The notes beneath the pieces are model-generated. The model was not told where the DNA came from, made no database searches, and worked only from the letters and a program-made list of their open reading frames with translations. A program made the translations under genes and the position numbers. From Oscillibacter sp. (GTDB taxonomy: Bacteria > Bacillota > Clostridia > Oscillospirales > Oscillospiraceae): 23,584 nt of DNA. Where the stretch lies: assembly GCA_022796315.1 (NCBI GenBank), contig JAAWIL010000011.1, forward strand, positions 1 through 23,584. The letters run 5' to 3'. The stretch's first letter is position 1. Every line of letters starts with the position of its first letter. Below are positions 14,483 through 20,675 of this stretch, piece after piece.

Positions 14483-15544
14483 ATGAAACACGGAACAAGA
14501 AGAGGCGTCTTGACCCTGTGCCTGCTGGCGCTGCTGAGTGCGCTGGCCCTGCCCGCCGCCGCCCTGGAGCCCTCGCAGGTGACGGTGGAGCAGCGGCCCA
14601 GCGTCAAAATTGTGGTGGACGGCACAGAGAGAACCTTCTATGACGTCACCGGCAAGGAAGTCCATCCTCTCTATTATAACGGCACCCACTACCTGCCCGT
14701 CCGGGCCATTGGGGAGCTGATGGGGAAGAACGTCAACTGGGACGGGTCCACCCGGACCATCACCCTCTCCGGACCCCGCACCACCCCCGCCTCCGCCGGC
14801 AAGCCGGACACCTCCGCCAAGGACGCCAAAATCACCGTGGAGCAGCGCCCGGACATCAGCATCGTGGTGGACGGCACGAAGCGCACCTTCACCGACGCCA
14901 AGGGGAACGCCGTCTACGTGCTTTTGAACAGCGGCACCAACTACCTGCCCGTCCGGGCCATCGGGGAGCTCATGGGCAAGGCCGTCAGCTGGAACAGCCA
15001 GACCCGGACCATCACCCTGGCGGGAGACGATGCGCCCCAGGTCACCGACGCGGACACCTTCGGTCCGGACTCCGGCAGCACCCCGCCGGCCGGCACCAAT
15101 CCGGGAACCCTGATCGGCGGGGAGAAGGCCAAGGCCGCCGCCCTGGCCCATGCGAAGCTCGCCGCGGACCAGGTGACCTTTGTGGAGTGCAAGCTGGACT
15201 GGGAGGACGGCCGCAGGGTTTATGACGTGGAGTTCTACACGGCGGACGGCAAGGAGTACGACTACGAGATCGACGCCTATACGGCCGAGATCCTCAAGGT
15301 GGACTATGACGCGGAAGGGTACACGCCCCCCGCCGGCGGCAGCGCCTTCCTCAGCGAGGCCAAGGTTCGGAGCATTGCCCTGGGCCAGGTGCCGGGCGCC
15401 TCGGACCAGCACATCCGCAAGGTAGAGCTGGACCGGGACGACGGGGAGTACGAGATTGAGATCCGCTACAACGGCTATGAGTACGAGTTTGAGATCAACG
15501 CCCGGACCGGGGCGATTCTCAAGCAGGAGACGGAGCGCGGATAA
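14483..15544 (+). CDS. Secreted protein with two stalk (copper amine oxidase N-like) repeats and two PepSY-like domains
   Basis: 353 residues. The signal peptide is at 1-28 (RRGVLTLCLLALLSALALPAAA). Two tandem repeats at ~33-96 and ~117-180 share VEQRP, IVVDGT, the identical core YLPVRAIGELMGK and a TRTITL end, the signature of the 'copper amine oxidase N-terminal / stalk' domain found in many Clostridia surface proteins. A Pro/Gly/Thr linker follows, then two PepSY-like units (213-275 and 290-350; EKAKAAALAHA, YDVEFYTADGKEYDYEIDAYTAEIL and its copy EYEIEIRYNGYEYEFEINARTGAIL). PepSY domains are proposed to inhibit or modulate peptidases at the cell surface. There is no membrane anchor or SLH repeat. 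The ATG follows AAAGGGAG. It is divergent from the CAP/SLH gene and 79 bases before the two-component system. Role unproven. Confidence 0.9.
   Translation: MKHGTRRGVLTLCLLALLSALALPAAALEPSQVTVEQRPSVKIVVDGTERTFYDVTGKEVHPLYYNGTHYLPVRAIGELMGKNVNWDGSTRTITLSGPRTTPASAGKPDTSAKDAKITVEQRPDISIVVDGTKRTFTDAKGNAVYVLLNSGTNYLPVRAIGELMGKAVSWNSQTRTITLAGDDAPQVTDADTFGPDSGSTPPAGTNPGTLIGGEKAKAAALAHAKLAADQVTFVECKLDWEDGRRVYDVEFYTADGKEYDYEIDAYTAEILKVDYDAEGYTPPAGGSAFLSEAKVRSIALGQVPGASDQHIRKVELDRDDGEYEIEIRYNGYEYEFEINARTGAILKQETERG
14579..14770 (+). repeat. Intragenic repeat copy 1 (stalk domain)
   Basis: Codes for residues 33-96 of the stalk/PepSY protein. It shares long near-identical DNA with copy 2, notably around the codons for YLPVRAIGELMGK. 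Confidence 0.75.
14831..15022 (+). repeat. Intragenic repeat copy 2 (stalk domain)
   Basis: Codes for residues 117-180. It has the same length as copy 1 (64 codons) and the same order of motifs, indicating internal duplication. Confidence 0.75.
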
Positions 15545-15582
15545 GCGAAGGGACGGCAGCGGCCGGTCCGATTGTGTGTGTT

Positions 15583-15602
15583 CCGGCAGGAGGTGTTGCC
15601 GG
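15583..15602 (+). promoter_or_regulatory. Leader hairpin of the LytTR gene with GGAGG in the loop
   Basis: CCGGCA / TGCCGG stem (6 bp) with an 8-base loop GGAGGTGT, 22 bases before the GTG start of the response regulator. A structurally similar hairpin lies before the M20 hydrolase gene (17792-17809). Significance unknown. Confidence 0.3.
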
Positions 15603-15611
15603 AGAGGGAAA

Positions 15612-15623
15612 AGAGGAACCTCT
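15612..15623 (+). promoter_or_regulatory. Palindromic ribosome binding site of the response regulator
   Basis: AGAGGAACCTCT is a perfect 12-base palindrome ending right at the GTG start codon (15624). AGAGG is the Shine-Dalgarno and CCTCT can pair with it, although a hairpin here would be small. Together with the GTG start, translation is probably held low. Confidence 0.4.
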
Positions 15624-16355
15624 GTGACAGTAAAACTGCTGATTTGTGACGACGATGTCACGGAAATTGAAAAGCTAAAAGGGCTGATCAGGATTTACAG
15701 CGAGAAGAGCGGCGTCCGCTTTCAGACGGTCTGCTGCTCCGCCCGGGAGGAGATCCTGCGGGAGATCCAGCGCAACGAGCGCTATGAGATCCTGTTTCTG
15801 GACATCTATCTGGAGGAGCTCAACGGGGTGGACCTGGCCCGGCTGGTCCGGACCCACAATGCCAAGATCAAGCTGGTCTTCATCTCCACCTCGCCCCTCC
15901 ACGCCCTGGAGGCCTTTGGGGTCAACGCCTCCCAGTACCTGGTGAAGCCGGTGTCCTACGCGGATCTCTCCCAGACCCTGGGGCGGCTGCTGAAGGACTC
16001 CCTGGAGGGGGGCTTCATCAGCGTGAACTGCAGCAACCAGATTGTGAAGGTCTTTTTGAGCGAGCTGGTCTATACGGAGACCCAGCGCCACTACCAGGCC
16101 CTGTTCCTGGCCGACGGCACCACGGCCCGCACCCGGATGACCCGGGCGGAGCTGTGCGAGCTCCTGGGGCCCCGCAAGCGCTTTGCCCGGGTGGGGGCCT
16201 CCTTTCTGGTGAACCTGGACTATGTGGTCCGGGTGGCCCCGGACGGCATCGAGCTGCTGGGGGACCGGGTGGTCCACATCCCCCGCCGGGCCCTGGCGGA
16301 GCTGAAGCGGCAGTACTTTGACTACTACTGCGGCGGAGAGGCGGCGGAGATATGA
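15624..16355 (+). CDS. LytTR-family response regulator
   Basis: 243 residues, the usual size for AgrA/LytR-type regulators. The receiver domain (1-~120) has the acidic pocket D9-D10-D11 in LLICDDD, phosphoacceptor D60 in LFLDIYLEELNGVDLA, S88/T89, and K108-P109 in YLVKPV. The LytTR DNA-binding domain (~130-236) has GFISVNCSNQIVKVFLSELVYTE, RMTRAELCELL and FARVGASFLVNLDYV. Such regulators control surface, virulence, bacteriocin or cell-wall genes by binding direct repeats. The GTG start is chosen because the receiver fold begins immediately after it and AAAAGAGG precedes it; the frame is open further upstream without support. The stop overlaps the kinase start (ATGA), so the pair is one operon. 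It is probably activated by the kinase that follows. Confidence 0.94.
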   Translation: MTVKLLICDDDVTEIEKLKGLIRIYSEKSGVRFQTVCCSAREEILREIQRNERYEILFLDIYLEELNGVDLARLVRTHNAKIKLVFISTSPLHALEAFGVNASQYLVKPVSYADLSQTLGRLLKDSLEGGFISVNCSNQIVKVFLSELVYTETQRHYQALFLADGTTARTRMTRAELCELLGPRKRFARVGASFLVNLDYVVRVAPDGIELLGDRVVHIPRRALAELKRQYFDYYCGGEAAEI

Positions 16356-17641
16356 CGGCCATGTTCCGGATGGAGCTGACCAGCGCCCTGCTGGTGTTCG
16401 CGGGACATGCTGCCTCCCTGTTCCTCATGTCCCTGCGGCGCTACACCTTCCGCAGGAGTGTGATGATCTGGGCCGGGGTTCTGGGGCTCTCCGCGCTCCT
16501 GACGGTCGCCCTCCTCTGGCTGTCCCCGGCGGAGGGCTTCCTGGCGGGACAGGTGGCCTCCCTGGCGCTGTGCGCAGTGGTGTTCCTCTGCACCTCCCGG
16601 GGGAATTTTCTGCGGAATCTCTTCATTTTTGCCTCATATATCAACTTTTTCCTCTTCTCGATTGCCGCCTCCCAGGCCCTGGCCTTCAACTTTGTCGACG
16701 GCGATCCGGTGGCGGTGATCGAGTTCCGGCTGATTTTGATCACCGTGTTCTGCGTGGTGCTGGTGTACGATATCCGGCCGGCCTTTCTCCGGGCGGCGGA
16801 GAACATCCCCCAGGGCTGGGGGGCGCTGACGGTGCTGGTGTGCGTCTTCTGCGGGTGCCTGCTGTCCGTGGCGGTGATGTCCAATATGTTTTTGACCTTT
16901 ACCTCCCAGACCCTGATGATGCTGGTGGTGCTCTTTGTCATCATGGTCTCGGCCTATATCCTCATCTTCAAGACCATCGGGGCCCTCAGCAAGGAGAACC
17001 AGAAGCGCCAGCTGGAGATGGAGAAGAAGTTCCTGACCCACCAGCTCAGCAGCTTTGAGCAGCTGGAGCGGGAGGAGCGCAAGTACCGCCACGACTTCCG
17101 CCACCACAACCTGCTGATCCTGGAATACGCCAAGAACCGGGACTGCGACGCGATCATTCAGTACCTCCAGGAGTACGAGATCACCGCGGAGAAGAAGCTG
17201 GGGGGCAAGGTCTGCGCCAATCTGACGGTGAACAGCATCGTCACCGCCTTTTTGAAGCAGGCCCAGGAGCGGAACATCCGCATGACCACCGACATCCGAA
17301 TGCGGAAGGAGACCGCCGTCCGGGACACGGACCTGGTGGCGATCCTGGCGAACCTGCTGGAAAACGCCGTGAAGGGGTGCCTCCTCTCGGAGGGGGAGCA
17401 CTGGATCGACCTGACCATCGTCCACAAGGGGGGCAAGCTGATCATCCAGTGCCGCAACAGCTGCGCCGGGGACCTGCGGTTTTCCGGCGGACGGCCCCAG
17501 GCCTCCGGCCGGGTGGGGATCGGGATCACCAGCATTGCGGACGCCGCCGCCAGCTACGCCGGGGACACGGAGTTTTTCCAGGAGGGGAGCGTGTTCACCG
17601 GCCGGATTCTCCTGAACGACCGGGAGTCCTCTGCCAATTAA
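16352..17641 (+). CDS. Membrane sensor histidine kinase, GHKL/AgrC-like
   Basis: 429 residues. The N-terminal ~208 residues form about six membrane segments with no extracellular sensor domain, as in AgrC-type (HPK10) kinases. A coiled linker (~212-240, ENQKRQLEMEKKFLTHQL) leads to the H-box RKYRHDFRHHNLLIL with probable phosphoacceptor H247. The ATPase has an N-box ANLLENAVKGC (N334, N338) and a G-box SGRVGIGITSI (386-391). It would phosphorylate the LytTR regulator encoded just upstream (4-base overlap). AgrC relatives sense cyclic peptides, but no agrD/agrB-like gene is in the window, so the ligand is unknown. A hairpin terminator follows. Confidence 0.92.
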   Translation: MTAMFRMELTSALLVFAGHAASLFLMSLRRYTFRRSVMIWAGVLGLSALLTVALLWLSPAEGFLAGQVASLALCAVVFLCTSRGNFLRNLFIFASYINFFLFSIAASQALAFNFVDGDPVAVIEFRLILITVFCVVLVYDIRPAFLRAAENIPQGWGALTVLVCVFCGCLLSVAVMSNMFLTFTSQTLMMLVVLFVIMVSAYILIFKTIGALSKENQKRQLEMEKKFLTHQLSSFEQLEREERKYRHDFRHHNLLILEYAKNRDCDAIIQYLQEYEITAEKKLGGKVCANLTVNSIVTAFLKQAQERNIRMTTDIRMRKETAVRDTDLVAILANLLENAVKGCLLSEGEHWIDLTIVHKGGKLIIQCRNSCAGDLRFSGGRPQASGRVGIGITSIADAAASYAGDTEFFQEGSVFTGRILLNDRESSAN

Positions 17642-17666
17642 CGCCAGAATTCAGCCAATTCATGCC

Positions 17667-17692
17667 AGGGCCTTGCTTTTTGCAAGGCCCTT
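17667..17692 (+). terminator. Terminator of the two-component operon
   Basis: A 10-bp perfect stem (AGGGCCTTGC / GCAAGGCCCT) with a TTTTT loop, 26 bases after the kinase stop. The downstream T content (TTCTATTAT) is modest, so some read-through into the hydrolase block is possible. Confidence 0.7.
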
Positions 17693-17718
17693 CTATTATG
17701 ATGCACCTATCACAGAAC

Positions 17719-17735
17719 TTGTGTAGCTTGCACAA
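17719..17735. promoter_or_regulatory. Candidate operator upstream of the M20 hydrolase block
   Basis: Inverted repeat TTGTG-N7-CACAA, in the 200-base gap between the kinase and the hydrolase. No convincing sigma-A promoter was found in this gap; TTGCTT-15-TATTAT (17673-17699) is weak and overlaps the terminator. Half-sites of this form suit a dimeric regulator. Inference only. Confidence 0.3.
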
Positions 17736-17791
17736 ACGGGTGCGGGAATCCTCTGCCGGCTTTGGGAGAAAAAGACGGACGCCGGAGGGCT

Positions 17792-17809
17792 GCCGCCCGG
17801 AGGTGCGGC
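17792..17809 (+). promoter_or_regulatory. Leader hairpin before the M20 hydrolase
   Basis: GCCGC / GCGGC stem with an 8-base loop CCGGAGGT, 32 bases before the start codon. It resembles the hairpin before the response-regulator gene in having GGAGGT in the loop. GC-rich sequence makes such stems common, so this is tentative. Confidence 0.25.
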
Positions 17810-17841
17810 GGCGACAGATGAGAAAGGAAGGTAGATCTACG

Positions 17842-19107
17842 ATGTATCAGTGCAGTCTGGAGAGAATGAGCGACAAGATCCACACGTTCAGCAAATTCGG
17901 GGACGCCGGTCACGGCGGCATCACCCGCTACGCTCTGTCGGAGGAGGACAGGATGGCCCGGGCGGAGTGGGTCCGGCGGATGGAGGCCATCGGGGCCGTC
18001 ATTGAGATGGACGACCTGGCCAATATGTACGCCACCCTCCCCGGCAGCGACCCCGGCGCCAAGCGGATCGTCATGGGCTCCCACTGCGACTCCGTGAAGA
18101 ACGGCGGCAACTACGACGGCATCCTGGGCGTTATGAGCGCCATGGAGGTGCTGGAGACCGTGGCGGCGGAGAAGATTCCCCACAAGCACCCCCTCACGGC
18201 CATGATCTTCACCAACGAGGAGGGCTCCGAGTTCCCGCCCTGCATGATGTGCTCCGGAACGATGGCCTATGACTACATGCCCGAGCGCTTCAAGGAGAAC
18301 TTTGAATACACCAAGATGATGGCCTCCCGCTCCATCCTCACCCCGGAGGTCACCTTCGGCGAGCGCCTGGCGGCCTTCCCCTACAAGGGCAGCAAGGCCA
18401 ACCGGATGTCCCCGGAGAAGTACCTGGCCCTCTTTGAGACCCACATTGAGCAGGGTCCCATCCTGGAGGACGCCGGAAAGGACGTGGGCATCGTGACCTG
18501 CGTGCTGGGCCAGATGCTCTACCGGGTGAAGTTCCACGGCTTCGCCGCCCACGCGGGCACCTTCCCCATGAAGAAGCGCCACGACGCCTTCCACGCCGCC
18601 GCCGAGGCCCTGTGCTATCTCCACGACGAGATCGACAAGCTGGGCCACGAGGACCTGGTGTACACCACCGGCGAGGTGGTGATCCACCCCTGTGTGAACA
18701 CGGTGATTCCGGATTTCTTCGACTTCTCCATCGACGTGCGCCACGAGAACCCCGAGGTGCTGAACCAGGTCCGGGAGATCCTCTTCAGCCTGGAGAAGCG
18801 GGAGTGGAAGGGCTGCAGGTGCGAGGTGGTCCTGGGCTGGAACCGGGATACCGTGTACTGGGACAAGGAGCTGGTGGGCTACGTCCGCCAGGCCGCCGGG
18901 GAGCTGGGCGTGGACCACATGGACATCCACTCCGGCGCCGGACACGACGCCCAGTATATCTCCTACATGATCCCCACCACCATGATCTTCGTCTCCTCCG
19001 AGAAGGGTCTCAGCCACTGCGAGCCGGAGCACACCAGCGACGAGATCTGCACCAAGGGCGCCAGCGTGATGCTCAACGCCGTGCTGAAGCTGGACCAGGC
19101 GAAGTAA
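17842..19107 (+). CDS. M20-family Zn-dependent amidohydrolase (carbamoylase / allantoate amidohydrolase type)
   Basis: 421 residues, normal for N-carbamoyl-L-amino-acid hydrolases, ureidopropionases and allantoate amidohydrolases, cytoplasmic enzymes that cut C-N bonds of carbamoyl, ureido or acyl compounds. The metal site is complete: H81 in GSHCDSV, D92 in GGNYDGILG, E126/E127 in TNEEGSEF, H201 in THIEQGP, and H392 in GLSHCEPE. The dimerisation/lid domain is recognisable (FHGFAAHAGTFPMKKRHDA, 231-249; VNTVIPDFFDFSIDVR, 285-300). EEGSEF differs from the usual EEGSRF, which may alter the substrate. The ATG at 17842 follows AGAAAGGAAGG; an ATG eight codons earlier is possible. Two membrane-protein genes follow on the same strand, suggesting that it acts on an imported compound. 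The actual substrate is unknown. Confidence 0.93.
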   Translation: MYQCSLERMSDKIHTFSKFGDAGHGGITRYALSEEDRMARAEWVRRMEAIGAVIEMDDLANMYATLPGSDPGAKRIVMGSHCDSVKNGGNYDGILGVMSAMEVLETVAAEKIPHKHPLTAMIFTNEEGSEFPPCMMCSGTMAYDYMPERFKENFEYTKMMASRSILTPEVTFGERLAAFPYKGSKANRMSPEKYLALFETHIEQGPILEDAGKDVGIVTCVLGQMLYRVKFHGFAAHAGTFPMKKRHDAFHAAAEALCYLHDEIDKLGHEDLVYTTGEVVIHPCVNTVIPDFFDFSIDVRHENPEVLNQVREILFSLEKREWKGCRCEVVLGWNRDTVYWDKELVGYVRQAAGELGVDHMDIHSGAGHDAQYISYMIPTTMIFVSSEKGLSHCEPEHTSDEICTKGASVMLNAVLKLDQAK

Positions 19108-19157
19108 AGCGCCCTTCCGGGAATCTGAAACATTGAGAAAGGAAGTGCTGAATCAGT

Positions 19158-19886
19158 ATGTTTGTTGATACCATGACAAACAAGGAATACCTGTCCATCG
19201 CCAACAGCCCGATGCTCTGGGTCATGGTGATTCCAACGGTCATCGCCATGTGCATGCAGGCCTATTCCTTCATTCGGACGGCGGTCAACGCGGGGCCCCT
19301 GGTGGGCCTGACCAAGGAGGACACCAAGGTGGCCATCCGGGCCGGCGTGTTCTCCTCCTTCGGCCCGGGGCTGTCCATGTTCACGGTCATGATCGCCTTC
19401 ATGAGCATTGTGGGTGGACCCTTCGCCTGGCTGCGCCTGTCCATCATCGGCACCATCACCACGGAGATGCTGGGCGCCACCGCCGGAGCCACGGCCCTGG
19501 GCATGTCCCTGGGCGGCCCGGAGTACGGCATCATTGGCTTCTGCAACTCCGTGTGGGTCATCACCCTGAACACCTGGGGCTTCTTCATTGTGGACCTGCT
19601 GTTCTTCCACAAGATCGAGAAGATCAAGGGCGTGGTGGACCGCTACGACACCAAGATGTTCGACGCCATCGGCATGTGCGTCATGACCGGCTGCATCACC
19701 AAGTTTATGACCGGCCAGATGGTGGGCGGCCTGCCCAAGATCGTGGCGGGCGTGTCCGGCTTCATCATCATGCTGGCGCTGGTGAAGGTCTCTGAGAAGG
19801 CCCCCAAGCTCAAGGAGTTCGCCCTGGGCCTTTCCATGCTGGCGGCAATCTTCATTGCCCAGGCAGTTCGTGTGATGGGAGGTTAA
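19158..19886 (+). CDS. DUF5058-family integral membrane protein, putative transporter subunit
   Basis: 242 residues. Six or so hydrophobic segments are visible: ~18-40, 60-90 (GVFSSFGPGLSMFTVMIAFM), 93-118, 125-150, 170-190 and 195-240. The start MTNKEYLSIANSPMLWVM (from residue 6) and the GLTKEDTKVAIRAGVFSSFGP segment are what I associate with DUF5058, a family of unknown function. Gly/Ala-rich helices (EMLGATAGATALGMSLGG) and charged loops suit a transporter. It lies 50 bases after the hydrolase and 6 bases before a second membrane-protein gene, so the two membrane proteins are almost certainly co-translated and likely form a complex. The ATG at 19158 follows GAAAGGAAG at a long spacing of ~12; ATG 19173 is an alternative. 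Transport function is inferred from context only. Confidence 0.75.
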   Translation: MFVDTMTNKEYLSIANSPMLWVMVIPTVIAMCMQAYSFIRTAVNAGPLVGLTKEDTKVAIRAGVFSSFGPGLSMFTVMIAFMSIVGGPFAWLRLSIIGTITTEMLGATAGATALGMSLGGPEYGIIGFCNSVWVITLNTWGFFIVDLLFFHKIEKIKGVVDRYDTKMFDAIGMCVMTGCITKFMTGQMVGGLPKIVAGVSGFIIMLALVKVSEKAPKLKEFALGLSMLAAIFIAQAVRVMGG

Positions 19887-19892
19887 TACGAT

Positions 19893-20591
19893 ATGGGAAT
19901 TGAAAACATGTCTGCCGCGGAGCTGGACCAGAGATTCCACGACGAATACGCGGTCAAAATGATCCGCTCCGGCCGCCTGACCACCCTGGTGGCGGCCCTG
20001 CTGACCTTCGCGCCGCCCCTGTACCTGTGGTTCGGCCTGGGCCTGCGCCCCGAGTGGAGCCAGATCCTGGCCGGCTGGGGCATCATCCTCTCGTCCTACC
20101 TGCTGATCTACATCTTTGAGCCCCTGGGCTATTACCCCGCCATGGGCACCACGGGCCTGTACATCGGCTACCTCTCCGGCAACGTGCCCTCCGTGCGTCT
20201 GCCCGCCATGCTGTCTGCCCAGCTGGCCACCAACGCCGAGGCCGGCACCAAGCGCGGCGAGGTGGTGGGCGTCATCGCCATGGGCGTGTCCGTGTTCACG
20301 AACCTGTTCTTCGTGACCCTGGCCGCCATCAGCGGCGTGTACATCCTGGAGATCCTGCCCCCCTTCGTCATCAACGCCTTTGACTTCTGCCTGCCCGCCA
20401 TTCTGGGCGGCGTGCTGGCCCAGTACTGGAAGAAGCAGAAGCTCTTCGTGCCGGTGATCTTTGTGCTGTGCCTGGTCATCGAGTACCTGCCCCTGCCTAT
20501 GGCGTCCTTGATCAAGTTCCCCCTGGCGATTCTGCTGAGCCTGGTGCTTGGCTACGTCTTCTATCAGCACGAGAAGAAAAAGGCCGCCTGA
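19893..20591 (+). CDS. Uncharacterised membrane protein, partner of the DUF5058 protein
   Basis: 232 residues. A ~25-residue acidic cytoplasmic N-terminus (MSAAELDQRFHDEYAVKMI) is followed by about six hydrophobic segments (~30-50, 54-76, 80-95, 122-150, 155-172, 180-224), ending in a Lys-rich tail (HEKKKAA). The loop EPLGYYPAMGTTGLYIGYLSG with VPSVRLPAMLSAQ stands out as possibly substrate-lining. It starts 6 bases after the DUF5058 stop with a strong GGGAGG RBS in the overlap region, which indicates a two-subunit membrane unit. I do not recognise a transport family. Together with the hydrolase it suggests an import-and-cleave module; other options are an exporter of the hydrolysis product or a membrane anchor for the enzyme. 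Confidence 0.7.
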   Translation: MGIENMSAAELDQRFHDEYAVKMIRSGRLTTLVAALLTFAPPLYLWFGLGLRPEWSQILAGWGIILSSYLLIYIFEPLGYYPAMGTTGLYIGYLSGNVPSVRLPAMLSAQLATNAEAGTKRGEVVGVIAMGVSVFTNLFFVTLAAISGVYILEILPPFVINAFDFCLPAILGGVLAQYWKKQKLFVPVIFVLCLVIEYLPLPMASLIKFPLAILLSLVLGYVFYQHEKKKAA

Positions 20592-20607
20592 GTCTGTCCC
20601 TCCATAT

Positions 20608-20644
20608 GCGGCTGTCTCCGCGCGGCGCGCGCGGGGACAGCCGC
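20608..20644 (+). terminator. Very stable hairpin after the transporter-like pair
   Basis: A 16-bp stem (GCGGCTGTC + CCGCGC pairing with GCGCGG + GACAGCCGC, one G-T wobble) and a 5-base loop. It lies 16 bases after the membrane-protein stop and ends 31 bases before the DUF2812 start. It lacks a T-tract, so it may be a Rho-type or partial terminator, or an mRNA stabiliser dividing the expression of the two units. Confidence 0.5.
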
Positions 20645-20675
20645 GCGCACCGTTCCCCAAGGAAAGGAGACCGCT

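Noticed and set aside
17710..19032. 440-codon minus-strand open frame opposite the M20 hydrolase
   Set aside because: Antisense shadow; the plus strand carries all metal ligands of the hydrolase.
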